A stretch of DNA of 64,000 bases from Agarophyton chilense (Eukaryota > Rhodophyta > Florideophyceae > Gracilariales > Gracilariaceae). Each line of letters begins with the position of its first letter. The first letter of the stretch is position 1. The DNA lies in contig JARGXX010000025.1 in assembly GCA_030374765.1 (NCBI GenBank), forward strand, positions 558,001 to 622,000, in the 5' to 3' direction. The position numbers and the translations under genes were made by a program. Shown one piece after another: positions 42,144 through 51,774 of the stretch. Below the pieces are notes generated by a model that worked only from the letters and a program-made list of their open reading frames with translations, had not been told where the DNA came from and made no database searches.

Positions 42144-45100
42144 TCATGTGCCTTGGGAGGTATTATTATGGGTGCCACCCAGTGGTGGTGTTGTGCCACC
42201 AGTGGTGGTGTTGGAGAAGTAGGGCTTGGCAGTTGGGTCTCGGTGGAATCTGTTGAGGTAAAATCGATGGAAGCGCCAGTGCAATCGAGGGGTGAAAGGG
42301 GGTGCGGGGTAGTTTTGGCGAAGTACATGAACGGGGCCAAGAATAGAAGACGATGGTACGAGGCCGAACCAGGGGGAGACGTTGTCGGAGTTGGAAGTGT
42401 TTGAGATAGGAAGGGGGTGGGCGGTGTGGTTTTGTTCGTCGTCTGTTGCCCATCGGAGGCAGATGCAATTGAGAGAGACATCGACTTGATCCTGGGGTGG
42501 AACGAGTTCGAGGAACTGAACGAAGGCGAACTCGTTATGAGTGGAAGGGGAAGAAGGGGTGGTGAAGCGAAGAAAAGAGTTGAGCTTGCAGACCCAGGCA
42601 GTGGGAGTGGGGTTGGAGAAGCTGGAACCGGCAACGAGGATGTGGGAGAACTTTGGGGTTTTAGAGGGACCGAGGGAGGGAGCAGCGAAGATACGTTGAA
42701 TGAGTGGGAGAGGGGGATCTTTGACGGCGAGCTCGTTTCGATCGGCGATGTAGTCGTCTAGGGTTGGGGTGAAGCCGCCGACGACGTATGCGGAATTGAC
42801 GAATGTGAGACGGGTTTGGCGGAGGGTGGGGGAGTCCTGGTTGAGAGCTAGTGTTTCGAGTGTGAGTGTGACGAAGGAGGGGAGTGCGAGGGTTCCAATC
42901 TGTGAGATGATGGCGATAGTGTCTGGGGAGAAGAGGTCCTGACGGGAAGAGATTGTTGAGTGGGGGTTTGCTCGAAGGAATTTGTGAGCGGTGATGAGAT
43001 CGGAAAAGGAGGTGTGCTTGCCATTACGGACGAAACCTGGTTTGCGGGCCTGGAAGGAAGGAGGAGGGGCATTGGAGGATGAGGTGACGGAAGGATCAGC
43101 GGAGAGAGAAATCCAATTGTTGACGGCATCGGAGCGTTCGATGGCACGGATGGTTTCGTTGTGCGCGGTGGGTCTGCGCTTGGAGGTTCGGGAGTAATGT
43201 GCTTTGAAGAGGGTATGGGCTTGTTCGAAGATTCCTGCATCGTTGAAGTGGAGACCCCCAAAGCGTCGAATGTCTTCTACGATGTGATCGAGGAGGTGGA
43301 ATTTGAGGGTGCCAAGGTTGGAGGTATGGTATGGACCGAGAACATCGACAGCTCTGTGCTTGAAGGAATGGATTTGGGAGGCGAGTTTGGCAAGACGAGA
43401 AGTGGTCCATTCGGGGACGGAGTTGTAGCACATGGAGGTGAGGAGGAGGTCTGTGTACTTGGAGAAGACGGTTGTGATGGGAGCCGAATTGGCTTCGTCA
43501 CAGCAGCGGTCGAAGAAGGCGCCGATGAAGGGGAAGACCACGTCGAGGGCGCGGTAGTCTTTTGCTTCTAGCATGCCGCGGACGCCGTCAGTTGTGAAGA
43601 AGCCGTTGAGGGACTGCCCGCTTTCGGAAGTAGAGAAGTCGATGTGGAGGCCGGTAGCTGGGGAATGATTTTCGATGGCGGTGAGGATGAAGTTGGAGTG
43701 CTTGGGGATCTTGGGGATGGAGGTGCGGACGGAGTGGAAGGAACGGCGGGAGTTGGTGGAGCTGATGGTGGTGAAGAGGTGTTCTGATCTGAGACGTTCG
43801 ATGGCGGCGAGCTTGATGAGTTTGGAAACGCCGAGGTTGAAGTTGTGGAGGGGTTCCAAGGGGAAGATGTTGTATGGGGTGAGGAGGGGGGTGATGTTGA
43901 AAAGGGGGTAAGACTCGAAGAGGGAGGGGTATTTTGCGAGGGAGAGGGAGTGGAGTGCTTGGAGAGCTTGTTCCTTGAAGTTGCGCGAGACTCTTGGCTT
44001 GCGGGCGAGGAGAGCTGCTTCGGAGTCCTTGAGGAGGGAGAAGTGTTTGTTGCGGGCTGCAAGGGTGAGGGGAAGAGATCGAGGTGGATGGGCGTGAGAG
44101 TGTTGGTGGAGTTGTGAGCGAGGGACAGAGCATCTGTGGCAGGGGTGCTGGGGGCGGGTGCCGTGGGAGATGGCGAGAATATCCTTTGCCTCGGGAATGT
44201 CTGCGCAGTAGCTGGCGATGATGGGGTGGCATTGACGAAGAACGCCGTCTGCGTCGCGGAAGGGGAAACCGGGGAGGGCGGAAGAGAAGAGAGGTTGAAG
44301 GAGGGAGGAGATGGTCTGCTGTATGAGTTCCATTTTTGTTTGGCGGGGGATGGAGGAGGAATGAGTGATGATATCTGCATCTGGAGAAGGAGTGATTGGG
44401 GTGAAGGAGGTGGGAAGATAGCCGAGGAGTGTGAGATTGTCGGAGATGCATTTGCAGCGAAAGGAGTCGGAGATGTTGAGAAGGGTGATGTGGAGGGGGT
44501 AGGAGGTGATGGAAGAAGATTTGAGAGAGGTAGAGGACTTGTCGGAGTAGATTTGGACGAGGCCGGTGAAGGAGTCGATACCGGTGGAGTGAGGGAGATG
44601 CCAGACGATGTTATCTTTTGTGGACTGCATGATGGCGGTCTTGAGTGCGGGGACGACTTTTGAGCCGAGGGTGGCTGCCATGGGGTGTGCGAAGGCGGGG
44701 GAGCCGGAGGCGGATGTTTGGGAGATGGGGTGGAAAAAGGTGTTCTTGAAGTGTGCGGGGGCGAGCTGTTGTTTGAGGACATGGATTGCGTCTTTCTGGA
44801 AGAGGGTTGCGGAGAAGCGTTTGTGGGGATCGAAGATGGTGGAGGGGGCGAAACCAATGGACCTGATTCTCTGGTGGAAGAGGTCTGCCTGGAGCTCGAG
44901 GCATTGCTTTGCGGAGGAGACTGAGTTCTGGAATGTTGATTCGGAGAAGTGGGGATCATTAAGGAGAGTGATGAGTTCGTCAGCCTTTCGTTGTCAAAGC
45001 TTGGAGGCGATGGAGGAGATGTAGAGGACAATTTTCTCCAGGTGGGGGTTGTCGAGGGGGGGAGTGGAAGGAGGGAGGGGGGGAGAGAGCGAGAGAGGAG

Positions 45101-45420
45101 GGGGAACCGAGAGGGGCAGTGGCGACGTGGATGGCGTCCTGGGTGTGGAGGGAGAGAGAGAGCTGGTCTTGGAGGTAGGAGTCATGGCGTGCGAAAGGGA
45201 CGTTGTCGGAAGGGCGATGTGAGGGAGGAGGATGAGGGGGGAGTTGTGAGGTGGACTTGTGGCGTTTTGTGCGGGGGGGGGGGAAGTTGGGTTCATTTCC
45301 GCCAGGGCAGAGGAAGCGCTTGTTGGCGGAGAGGCGATGAGGGCACTTTCTCTGGTGCCGCTGGAGGGCGGGGATTTCTCGGGCGAAGAAGGAGCAACCG
45401 TTGAAGCAGCAGGAAGGCAT
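42144..45420 (-). pseudogene. Plavaka-like (EnSpm/CACTA-related) transposase of element 1
   Basis: The start is the ATG at 45420, which opens MPSCCFNGCSFF...ALQRHQRKCPH, a C2H2-like finger found at the N-terminus of Plavaka transposases. A Pro/Ser linker follows, a frame change within a C-rich run near 45070, and a TGA at 44994-44996. The frame then stays open to 42144. It holds QIYSDKSSTS followed by YPLHITLLNIS, the conserved Asp block, then GFPFRDADGVLRQCHPIIASYCADIPE and PCHRC, PLEPLHNFNLGVSKLIK, FKHRAVDVLGPYHTSNLGTLKFHLLDHI and the C-terminal HEFAFVQFLELV/WF-type block. These match the KDZ/Plavaka group described from fungi. One frameshift plus one stop suggest this copy is not autonomous; an intron could in principle remove part of this. 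Confidence 0.78.
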
Positions 45421-45659
45421 GGTGGGTGGAGGAGAGGTGGTGGGAAAGAAGTTGGTAGGGGGCGTAGACGGAGAGAGAGTATGGCGCACACAGGGCACGT
45501 GACAGGGGAGGGCGGTGGAGAATAATATAGAATTCAAGAATGCAAGGCACGTGAGGTCTGCCAGGTCGGGCTGCGATTCTATTGCGATTGATATGGATGG
45601 TACTAAATGTTCAATTTCTATTTTGAGGTCCATTTTGGGACCGGTTGTTTGTACTAATC

Positions 45660-45943
45660 AGTCAATCTAGAGCGCACAAAGATTGAATCTGCTCCTGCAC
45701 CACTTCTCTACCTTTACCTTTAAACTGCGGCGACAGAAAGATTCACGCTAGTTTTACCTCCATCAAAACTAGAAAAACTGCAGATATGTGCTAGTTTTCC
45801 TTCCCATACAAACTAGCACTAATGAACGAATGAAAATATTTTCGGAAATTAACACCTCCAAATTTGGATAAATTCACGGGTTTTTCGGCCATTTCAATTC
45901 GTCCTTTTTTGACCACTGAACTAGCATTCTGAGAACACTGATG
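45660..45943. repeat. right subterminal repeats and right TIR of element 1
   Basis: The motif ACTAGC/GCTAGT occurs about six times between 45745 and 45925, then the 23-bp TIR (45921-45943). Subterminal repeats of this kind are transposase-binding sites in CACTA elements. Confidence 0.75.
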
Positions 45944-47935
45944 AAGTCCCCGTGAAGGCGGGCGATATTTCTTTTTGATTGCTCCTCACACATGTTTCGG
46001 GTGCTACTTCTTTCGGAAACTTGCGTACTGTACAGGGCGTTGTAGGTGCTGTGTTTAAAGATACATGTCTTAGAACGGGTCTGTTAGCAGACGATAAAGA
46101 ATGGAAGCGCACGATTTCAAAGTCCTTCGAGTCTTCTTTCGTGTCTTTCACACATTTATTGGCTACAATCTTGCTATACTGCGAACCGAAAGAACCACGT
46201 TCGCTTTGGAATGAGCACCTGTTAATGTTTTTGCAAGATCTTCGCGCCCGACATAGAGGCATGGGGCGAGGGCTCTCCAATGATGAAGTAGCCACTGAGT
46301 ATGCTGTGCTTGAGTTCCAAACTGCTCTGCAAGAAATGAGTGCATCAGCCTATTTGGAAAACACGGCCCAGCTTTTCCTCCAGCTCAGCTTCCTACACAG
46401 GGCAGTCCTGTGCAATCGTCACCACAGGTGCCCAGTGACCTATAAGAAGTTGTGAGCTCTTTTAATCCGCGGTTTAACTCCGATCAAAGAAATGCATTCA
46501 TCAAGATCGTCGGCTCTATTCTTCCAGGAGTGTCAACAGAGAGTTTGCAAGGAGTTGGGAGTACTTCGAGGGCGTTTTACTCCACAGATCAGTCCTCACG
46601 TGTGTGTTATTTTTTTATGCACCCGGAGGTACAGGTAAGACATTTCTTTCCAGAGCTATACAAGCAGTTCTACAGCTTGGACGCAAAAATGTACTCGTAG
46701 CGGCTACATCAGTTGTAGGTGCTGTGCTGCTAGATGGAGGTCGCACCGCGCACTCAACGTTCAAGATACCTATAATTCTCATGTCTGATAATACGTGCCA
46801 CATCTCCTTGCAATCTTCAATGGCCGAAAGGATACAGAACATGAACTTAACTATACAGGATGAGATCGTTATGTGTCACCGCTTTTGCATCAAAGCTGTG
46901 GAGTGTACTCTCCGCGACATTATGCGCTCGAGTACCCCATTTGGCGGGAAGTTCGTTTTGTTCTCAGGGGATGGCCATCAGATTCAGCCGGTAGTTCGCC
47001 GTGGGTCCAGAGCGCGGATCGTCAATGCTTTCATCAAATCCTCCAGCCTTTTTTCTCATTTTACGACGATTCATCTTACTCAAAACATGTGACTGACCGC
47101 ACTTCGTAAAGACCCTTCAGCTACCAAACAGGCCTTGCAGTTCCCAGCGTACCTCCTTCAAGTAGGAGAAGGTAGGGTTTTTGGGACCGTTTTTCGTGAC
47201 ATTGTTCCTCTCCATCCCTCAAATCAATATCATCCTTGCTATCGAACCATGTGCTCCGCTGTATTTGAAGAAATCGCCGACAACTAAACGGATCTGTTTT
47301 GGATTACTACTACAATTTTTCTGACGACGAAAAACAATCGCCTACCAGAGTTGAACGGCTTTATTGGACAAATGGTTCACGGACCCTTTCGAACATATCT
47401 CAGCCTTGATAAATTGGCAGATGAAGACCAAAACGCGTTGAAGTACCCCTTAGATATGTGGAATACACTCACTAGGGGGGCTGCACTTCCTGATAATTAT
47501 CCAAAGCTGAAGTAAAAACTCATTGTTATGTTGCTGCGAAACTTGGACTGTTCAAAAGGACATTTGAATGGTTCTAGATACATAGCTGAGCGAATAACAA
47601 GCAGTTTACTCTTCTTACGATTAACTACAGCGCACAAAGGACAGCGTCTCTGCTTGCTGAGAATGCCTTGCGAGCCTGGAAACGAAACGTTCCCGGTTCC
47701 CGGCTTCACGTGCACGCAGTTTTCAGTAAGGGCTTTCTTCGCATTGACTTCCAAAAAAGGACAGGGGCAATCTTTCGGGGGTAGGATTGGATTGGGCCTT
47801 CTACATAGCTGTTTTTCTCACGGTCAACTCTATGTCGCTTTCTCACGTACTACAAACCCTTCCAACGTCAAAGTATACGTCGAAAACAGTGATAGATACA
47901 CATGCAATGTAGTTTTTTCAGAAGTTCTTTCGTGA
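45944..47935 (+). pseudogene. Helitron Rep/helicase gene, 3' half (Pif1-type helicase)
   Basis: It continues the Helitron interrupted by element 1. It starts SPREGGRYFF, then THVSGATSFGNLRTVQG and GLLADDKEWKRTI, typical of the segment between Rep and helicase. The helicase follows with Walker A FYAPGGTGKTFLSRAI (about 46615-46660), AHSTFKIPI, a degenerate Walker B (IQDEI), FSGDGHQIQPV, and at the end LYVAFSRTTNPSNVKVYVEN of superfamily 1B helicases. Frames change near 45970, 46455 and 46610, with stops at 47090, 47284 and 47513. The helicase unwinds donor DNA during rolling-circle transposition. This copy is inactive. Confidence 0.85.
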
Positions 47936-48435
47936 AAAGTGTTTGGATCATTAAGACTAGAGAACGTCTTCGTTTTTTCTTTTGCAATCTTTCTATGTAT
48001 CTCTAAGTCTTATGCACTAGCCCTATTCTTAGAATTGTTCTTTCAAAAGAGAGTTCCGAACTGCAAAATCCACGAACTACTGTGCCAGGTTTTCCTCTAC
48101 ACATTTAAACTCTCGAATACGTGCGAAGCACGCTACGGATCCCCTCGTATTTCTTATTATAAGTCGCAAAATAAAAAAAGATTGCGTAAACCCTCTAATT
48201 AATGAATATTTTTGGCCTAAAGAGATTCTGGAAAGAGACGTCTAAATAAGTATCTCGAGCAATCAGTTCCTGTTGGTGACCGGATATCGATGCTCTGTCT
48301 TTTCTTGTTCGTGCTTGCGACGGCCGGGGGCCCTTATTTATCGTTCAACAGCTGGCTCCCCACGTAACGTTCGTGGGCGGTTTGGCAGGAAATTATTACT
48401 CCTTTATTAGCGAGTGAAACCAATACGGTTTGACA
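47936..48435 (-). repeat. end of the Helitron and probable Copia 3' LTR
   Basis: The left part should hold the Helitron 3' end, which I cannot fix. On the minus strand TGTCAAACCGTATTGG begins at 48435 just behind the end of the Copia pol, and a TATA-like GATAAATAAGG follows about 120 bp on. This fits a Copia LTR start. No second copy is present to confirm it. Confidence 0.35.
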
Positions 48436-48449
48436 GTCCCCGGCGCGCT

Positions 48450-48588
48450 GATGGAGGTGGAGATGGCGTTGCGAAAATGTGCAGTGCAATGCAGAGAGCT
48501 TGGAATGATTTCTTTGGGAGCTGCTTGGTGAAGAGAACCATTAGCATTTTGGTGATGGGAATATGTTCGATTGTAGTTCTGTTTGTTG
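48450..48588 (-). pseudogene. Copia pol end (left fragment)
   Basis: On the minus strand one frame gives TTIEHIPITKMLMVLFTKQLPKKSFQAL, matching the last conserved block of Copia RNase H ('YIPT...LADLFTKPLP...F..L'). Together with 62465-63221 it forms one Copia relic split by the solo LTR and element 2. Confidence 0.7.
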
Positions 48589-49035
48589 TGTAGTATCCGC
48601 TCTAACGGAGAGAGCAGACACCTGCGACAGCGTTCGGACTGCCGATGGGTCGCTTGCGGCGAAGTAAAAGGGGTGGTAGAGCTACAACAGCAGCGAGCTG
48701 GAAGTGGGGTGTAAGGCCACTACTCGCCAGCGAGGGTGAACAGTGCAACTGTAAAACGTTGAAGAAACGTAGGTACGAGACGGTTCGTGAAGCAGTTGGG
48801 GGCTAACTATCTATTATGGCTCGTCCGGATCTCCGGTTAAGGAATCCTAAGCGAGGAACAGAATAGTCATGATGCCTATGTTGTCTCCTTTAATTGGAGT
48901 CGGCGCTCACCTCTGGTGCACTATATACTGTGTGCCAGGGTGAGTGCCCAAATAAATATATAAATAATACCCAGTGGTCAGCCACCTAGCCAAACCACAG
49001 TATAGGTATGGTCCCTAATGGACGTCTAGCTACAA
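48589..49035 (+). repeat. solo LTR of the 667-bp family, left part
   Basis: It starts TGTAGTATCCGC, matches the intact LTR at 23259-23925 (opposite orientation) and stops at ...CTAGCTACAA, where element 2 begins. The outer flank TGTTG (48584-48588) pairs with TGTCG (62465-62469) as a 5-bp target duplication with one difference, so this was a solo LTR in the Copia relic. Confidence 0.85.
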
Positions 49036-49699
49036 CGTCTGTGTTTTCGGAATGCTAGTATTGGGTTCTAGATTTCTAGTTTGGGTGTGCTGGAATGTCT
49101 ATGGTTAGCATTCATAGATTCGCAGATTTTTGATGCCAGAATATCTAGCGCAAAAATACTAGCCCAAGTGAATTTTGGGGAGAATGTAGAAAACTAGCAA
49201 ACATTCGTACTAAAACCAGCACACTAGGAAGAATGGAAGAGAACTTGGAAAATATCTTTCGATACTTATTCATTTTAGACCATGAATTCTGCCAATAGTG
49301 AAACAAATATCGAATGCTATCTAGCGCATGATCATTCCCTTCGCGCAGGTATCGTAGCTAGTATGACCCGTTGAAATGCGCTGCACATTCACTTTAATGC
49401 CCTCTAATGACCCTAATGGCCAGTGCATTATACTGCGATCCTGCAATGGAGACCCAAAACGGGTCTTCTTTGTACGTTGAATGAAATCTTCCCATTTCAC
49501 ATGTGGTGACCTGCTTCGCATCACATCCTCCGATCTTTGCGCTTCACTTCGCGTCGCGCGAAGCGCGACGCGAACAACCCTCAATTTTCCGAGAACCCTC
49601 CAAGTGGTACCACCAGTTCATTCTTCATCTTCCTCAATCACAAATTCCCATATAAATATATAGACATCATAGAACCACACAAGTTAGAACCCAACTCTT

Positions 49700-50731
49700 C
49701 GCTTAATGCGAGCATATTCCATATAAACAAACTTACCTCTGCCAAACATGTGCTCTTTGTGTTGGCCCCTTTCTGCATTTACCTCATCAAACAGACAAAT
49801 GTCAGATATTCGTCACAAAACAAACCCAAACCACATCAACACGACACTCACCTCTATAGCGACCACTTATTCCATCTCTCGTCCAGTGTTTTCTCCCTGT
49901 TCTTTCGCAGCAGCAAACAACGTCAAGTTAGATCCCCTTCCCTGACAAATACCAGATACAATTGCAGCTTGGACCTACCTCGTATGCCACCATTTCCCGA
50001 TCATTCACTGTCGTAACAAGAAAGAAACATAAGTCAGACCTCCATCAAAAATCGAAACAAAATTAATTCACTGACGCACTTACCTCCTAACCAACTTTCC
50101 TGGCCCACTCCTTCTAGGATGTCCCCCACTCACCCAATCGCTCCTCTCTGTCGCTTCGCCACAGCCAAAAATAACATGTCAGAACTCATTCCAAAATCAA
50201 TACCAGATACCAGTAGCACTCGCACTTACCCGCCCTTCCATCATTCCTCCTTCATACAACGTCGCCCGCACTCTCGTAACAATAAAAAAATACAAGTCAA
50301 ATCTCCGTCAATAACGGAAAGAAATTTCCTCAGTGACGCACTCACCTCCTGAGAAACTTGCTTGAATCACTTCCTTCAAGGAGGTTTCCCTCCTAACCCA
50401 TTCTTTCCTCTCCGTCGCTTCGCAGCAGCAAAAAATAACATGTCAGATACCCTTCCTGAATCTATTCGAGACACCTGTAGCACTCGCACTCACCTTAAAC
50501 TCAACGACTCTTGCTCTCTCATTCCAATTTTCTGTCGCTTCGCAACCACAGCCAAAAATATGTCAGGTCTCCGTCCATAGTGTAGAGCAGAAAACGTAGC
50601 AAACTTACCTGTTCACCATCATGAGGGCCTTTGAAATAGGTTTCCCATGTTACCCACCAGACTGAAATAACAATGTCCCACGTGTGGATAACTCGGGTTT
50701 CTGCTCTCAGAGCGAGAAAACGGGGGTGCAA
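49700..50731 (-). pseudogene. intron-dense gene with tandemly repeated exon-intron modules
   Basis: On the minus strand at least eight GT[AG]AGT-type donors stand behind short exons (ends near 50608, 50494, 50344, 50229, 50085, 49980, 49852, 49737). Most introns, about 75-90 nt, end with a CTGAC/CTAAC branch-like motif and GCGACAG, ACGACAG or similar. Exons are 30-65 nt. Two intron types alternate: one with GTGAGTGCGAGTGCTAC...GACATGTTATTTTT, the other with GTAAGTGCGTCAGTGA...CTTATGTTTCTTTC. The exon-intron pair therefore repeats about every 250 bp. Exon peptides share a W-V core (WWVTWETYF, KEWVRRETS, SDWVSGGHP). Lengths are not all frame-compatible (one exon is off by two bases), so the present copy is probably dead. 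I do not recognise the protein. Confidence 0.6.
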
Positions 50732-51774
50732 CGCGGCAGAGAGCTTAACTCTACGTGTTGCGGAAAGTGCGGAAGAATGTCCTTGTTCGAATCGTGTAAC
50801 TTGTATTGCTTGGTTGTATAGAAGTGGTCGGTGACGCGGAGCAGCGCGGCCACCTGCGCGCGCTATGCCACCTGCCTCAAGTGCAAGTAGCCTTCTCGCA
50901 TGAAGCGCTGCTTGTCGTTGTCGCTTAACAGCATGTCTTTCTTTCGCTTTCGCTTCGGAAATTATTGCGAAGAGATGCCATCAAGTAGGTTCTTCTACAG
51001 TAGCCACGAGGTCAATTGCCATCGAAGATCTCCACAACCTGGGCATCGTTTCCCGCGATTTAAAGTTGCGACATGGGCAAGGCAAGAGGGAGGCGAACGG
51101 ATGAAGGCGACCATTGAGGGTTTCCGTAGGACCGCAGGATGCAACGCAACTGCGCACATGGCGAAGATACGCAGCAGTGGGGGGAGCAAGTGCAGCGATC
51201 GCGACTGTTAAACGAGCTAGACGGAATCAGCAGCGCACTGCGTTAGGCCATCGGAAAGAAGGATGACGATTCGACAGACGGAGGTAGTCTAGGTATGTGC
51301 GTGGACGACGGGTTGGACTCTGAACGTGCGGCTTTTGACGATGCGACGCTCGCCAGAGGTGAAGCACATTCACGTCGAAAGCGATTCTCCAACTCGTCAG
51401 AAAAAGCAAAAACGAAAGTCGTGCATAATTGTTTTCAATTCGGCGCAGACGTGGGGTCCTTGAAAACGGGGACTTCCTTCCTTGCTCCGGAGGGCGCAGA
51501 CATCTTCGGCGTGCAGCGCACTGGATGCCCTCCCCACAGGTCGACACGGCGGGTAATGAAGTGATACGAGGGAGTGGTCGTGCCCTAATTAAACCAGACA
51601 GGTAGATGCTGTACGGAAGGTACTGGGCGGGATCCCAGCGGCCGTGCAGTACATCTATACCGTAGTTCGGTGTGGATCCTCTCGTGAATGAATTACCGAC
51701 GCAACCTCCTCTCTTGGGATTCTCTCTTGATTCGCTCTGATACTGTCACGAGCAGCAGCCAAAGAACTTGCGCG
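50732..51774. other. region of element 2 without a supportable gene
   Basis: About 1 kb; short open frames on both strands lack recognisable domains. It may contain further 5' exons of the intron-dense gene, as a TTATTTCAG acceptor-like sequence lies on the minus strand near 50660-50672. Confidence 0.35.

Larger units (their letters stand above)
29639..45943. mobile_element. element 1: 16.3-kb Plavaka-like (EnSpm/CACTA-related) DNA transposon with chromatin-modification cargo
   Basis: The ends are imperfect 23-bp inverted repeats (20 of 23 match), left CGTCTGTGTTCTCGGAATGC..., right the complement of CATCAGTGTTCTCAGAATGC.... The flanks are AA on both sides (29637-29638 and 45944-45945). Removing the element and one AA joins ...GCCGTA to AGTCCCC and restores the Helitron frame as RIYAVSPREGGRYF, a conserved Helitron segment, so the boundaries are firm. 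Both subterminal regions are full of CTAG/GCTAGT motifs, as in CACTA elements. Contents: a membrane protein (+), ParB-like plus oxygenase (-), five palindromes, methyltransferase-SET (+), an orphan coiled-coil gene (+) and the transposase (-). Several genes have one or two breaks, so this copy is probably inactive. Confidence 0.88.

Noticed and set aside
43568-45031. 487-codon minus-strand frame, Pro/Ser-rich
   Set aside because: It is a frame-shadow of the Plavaka-like transposase in pyrimidine-rich DNA; it has no domain and no composition beyond P/S/T, while the overlapping frame carries conserved transposase motifs.
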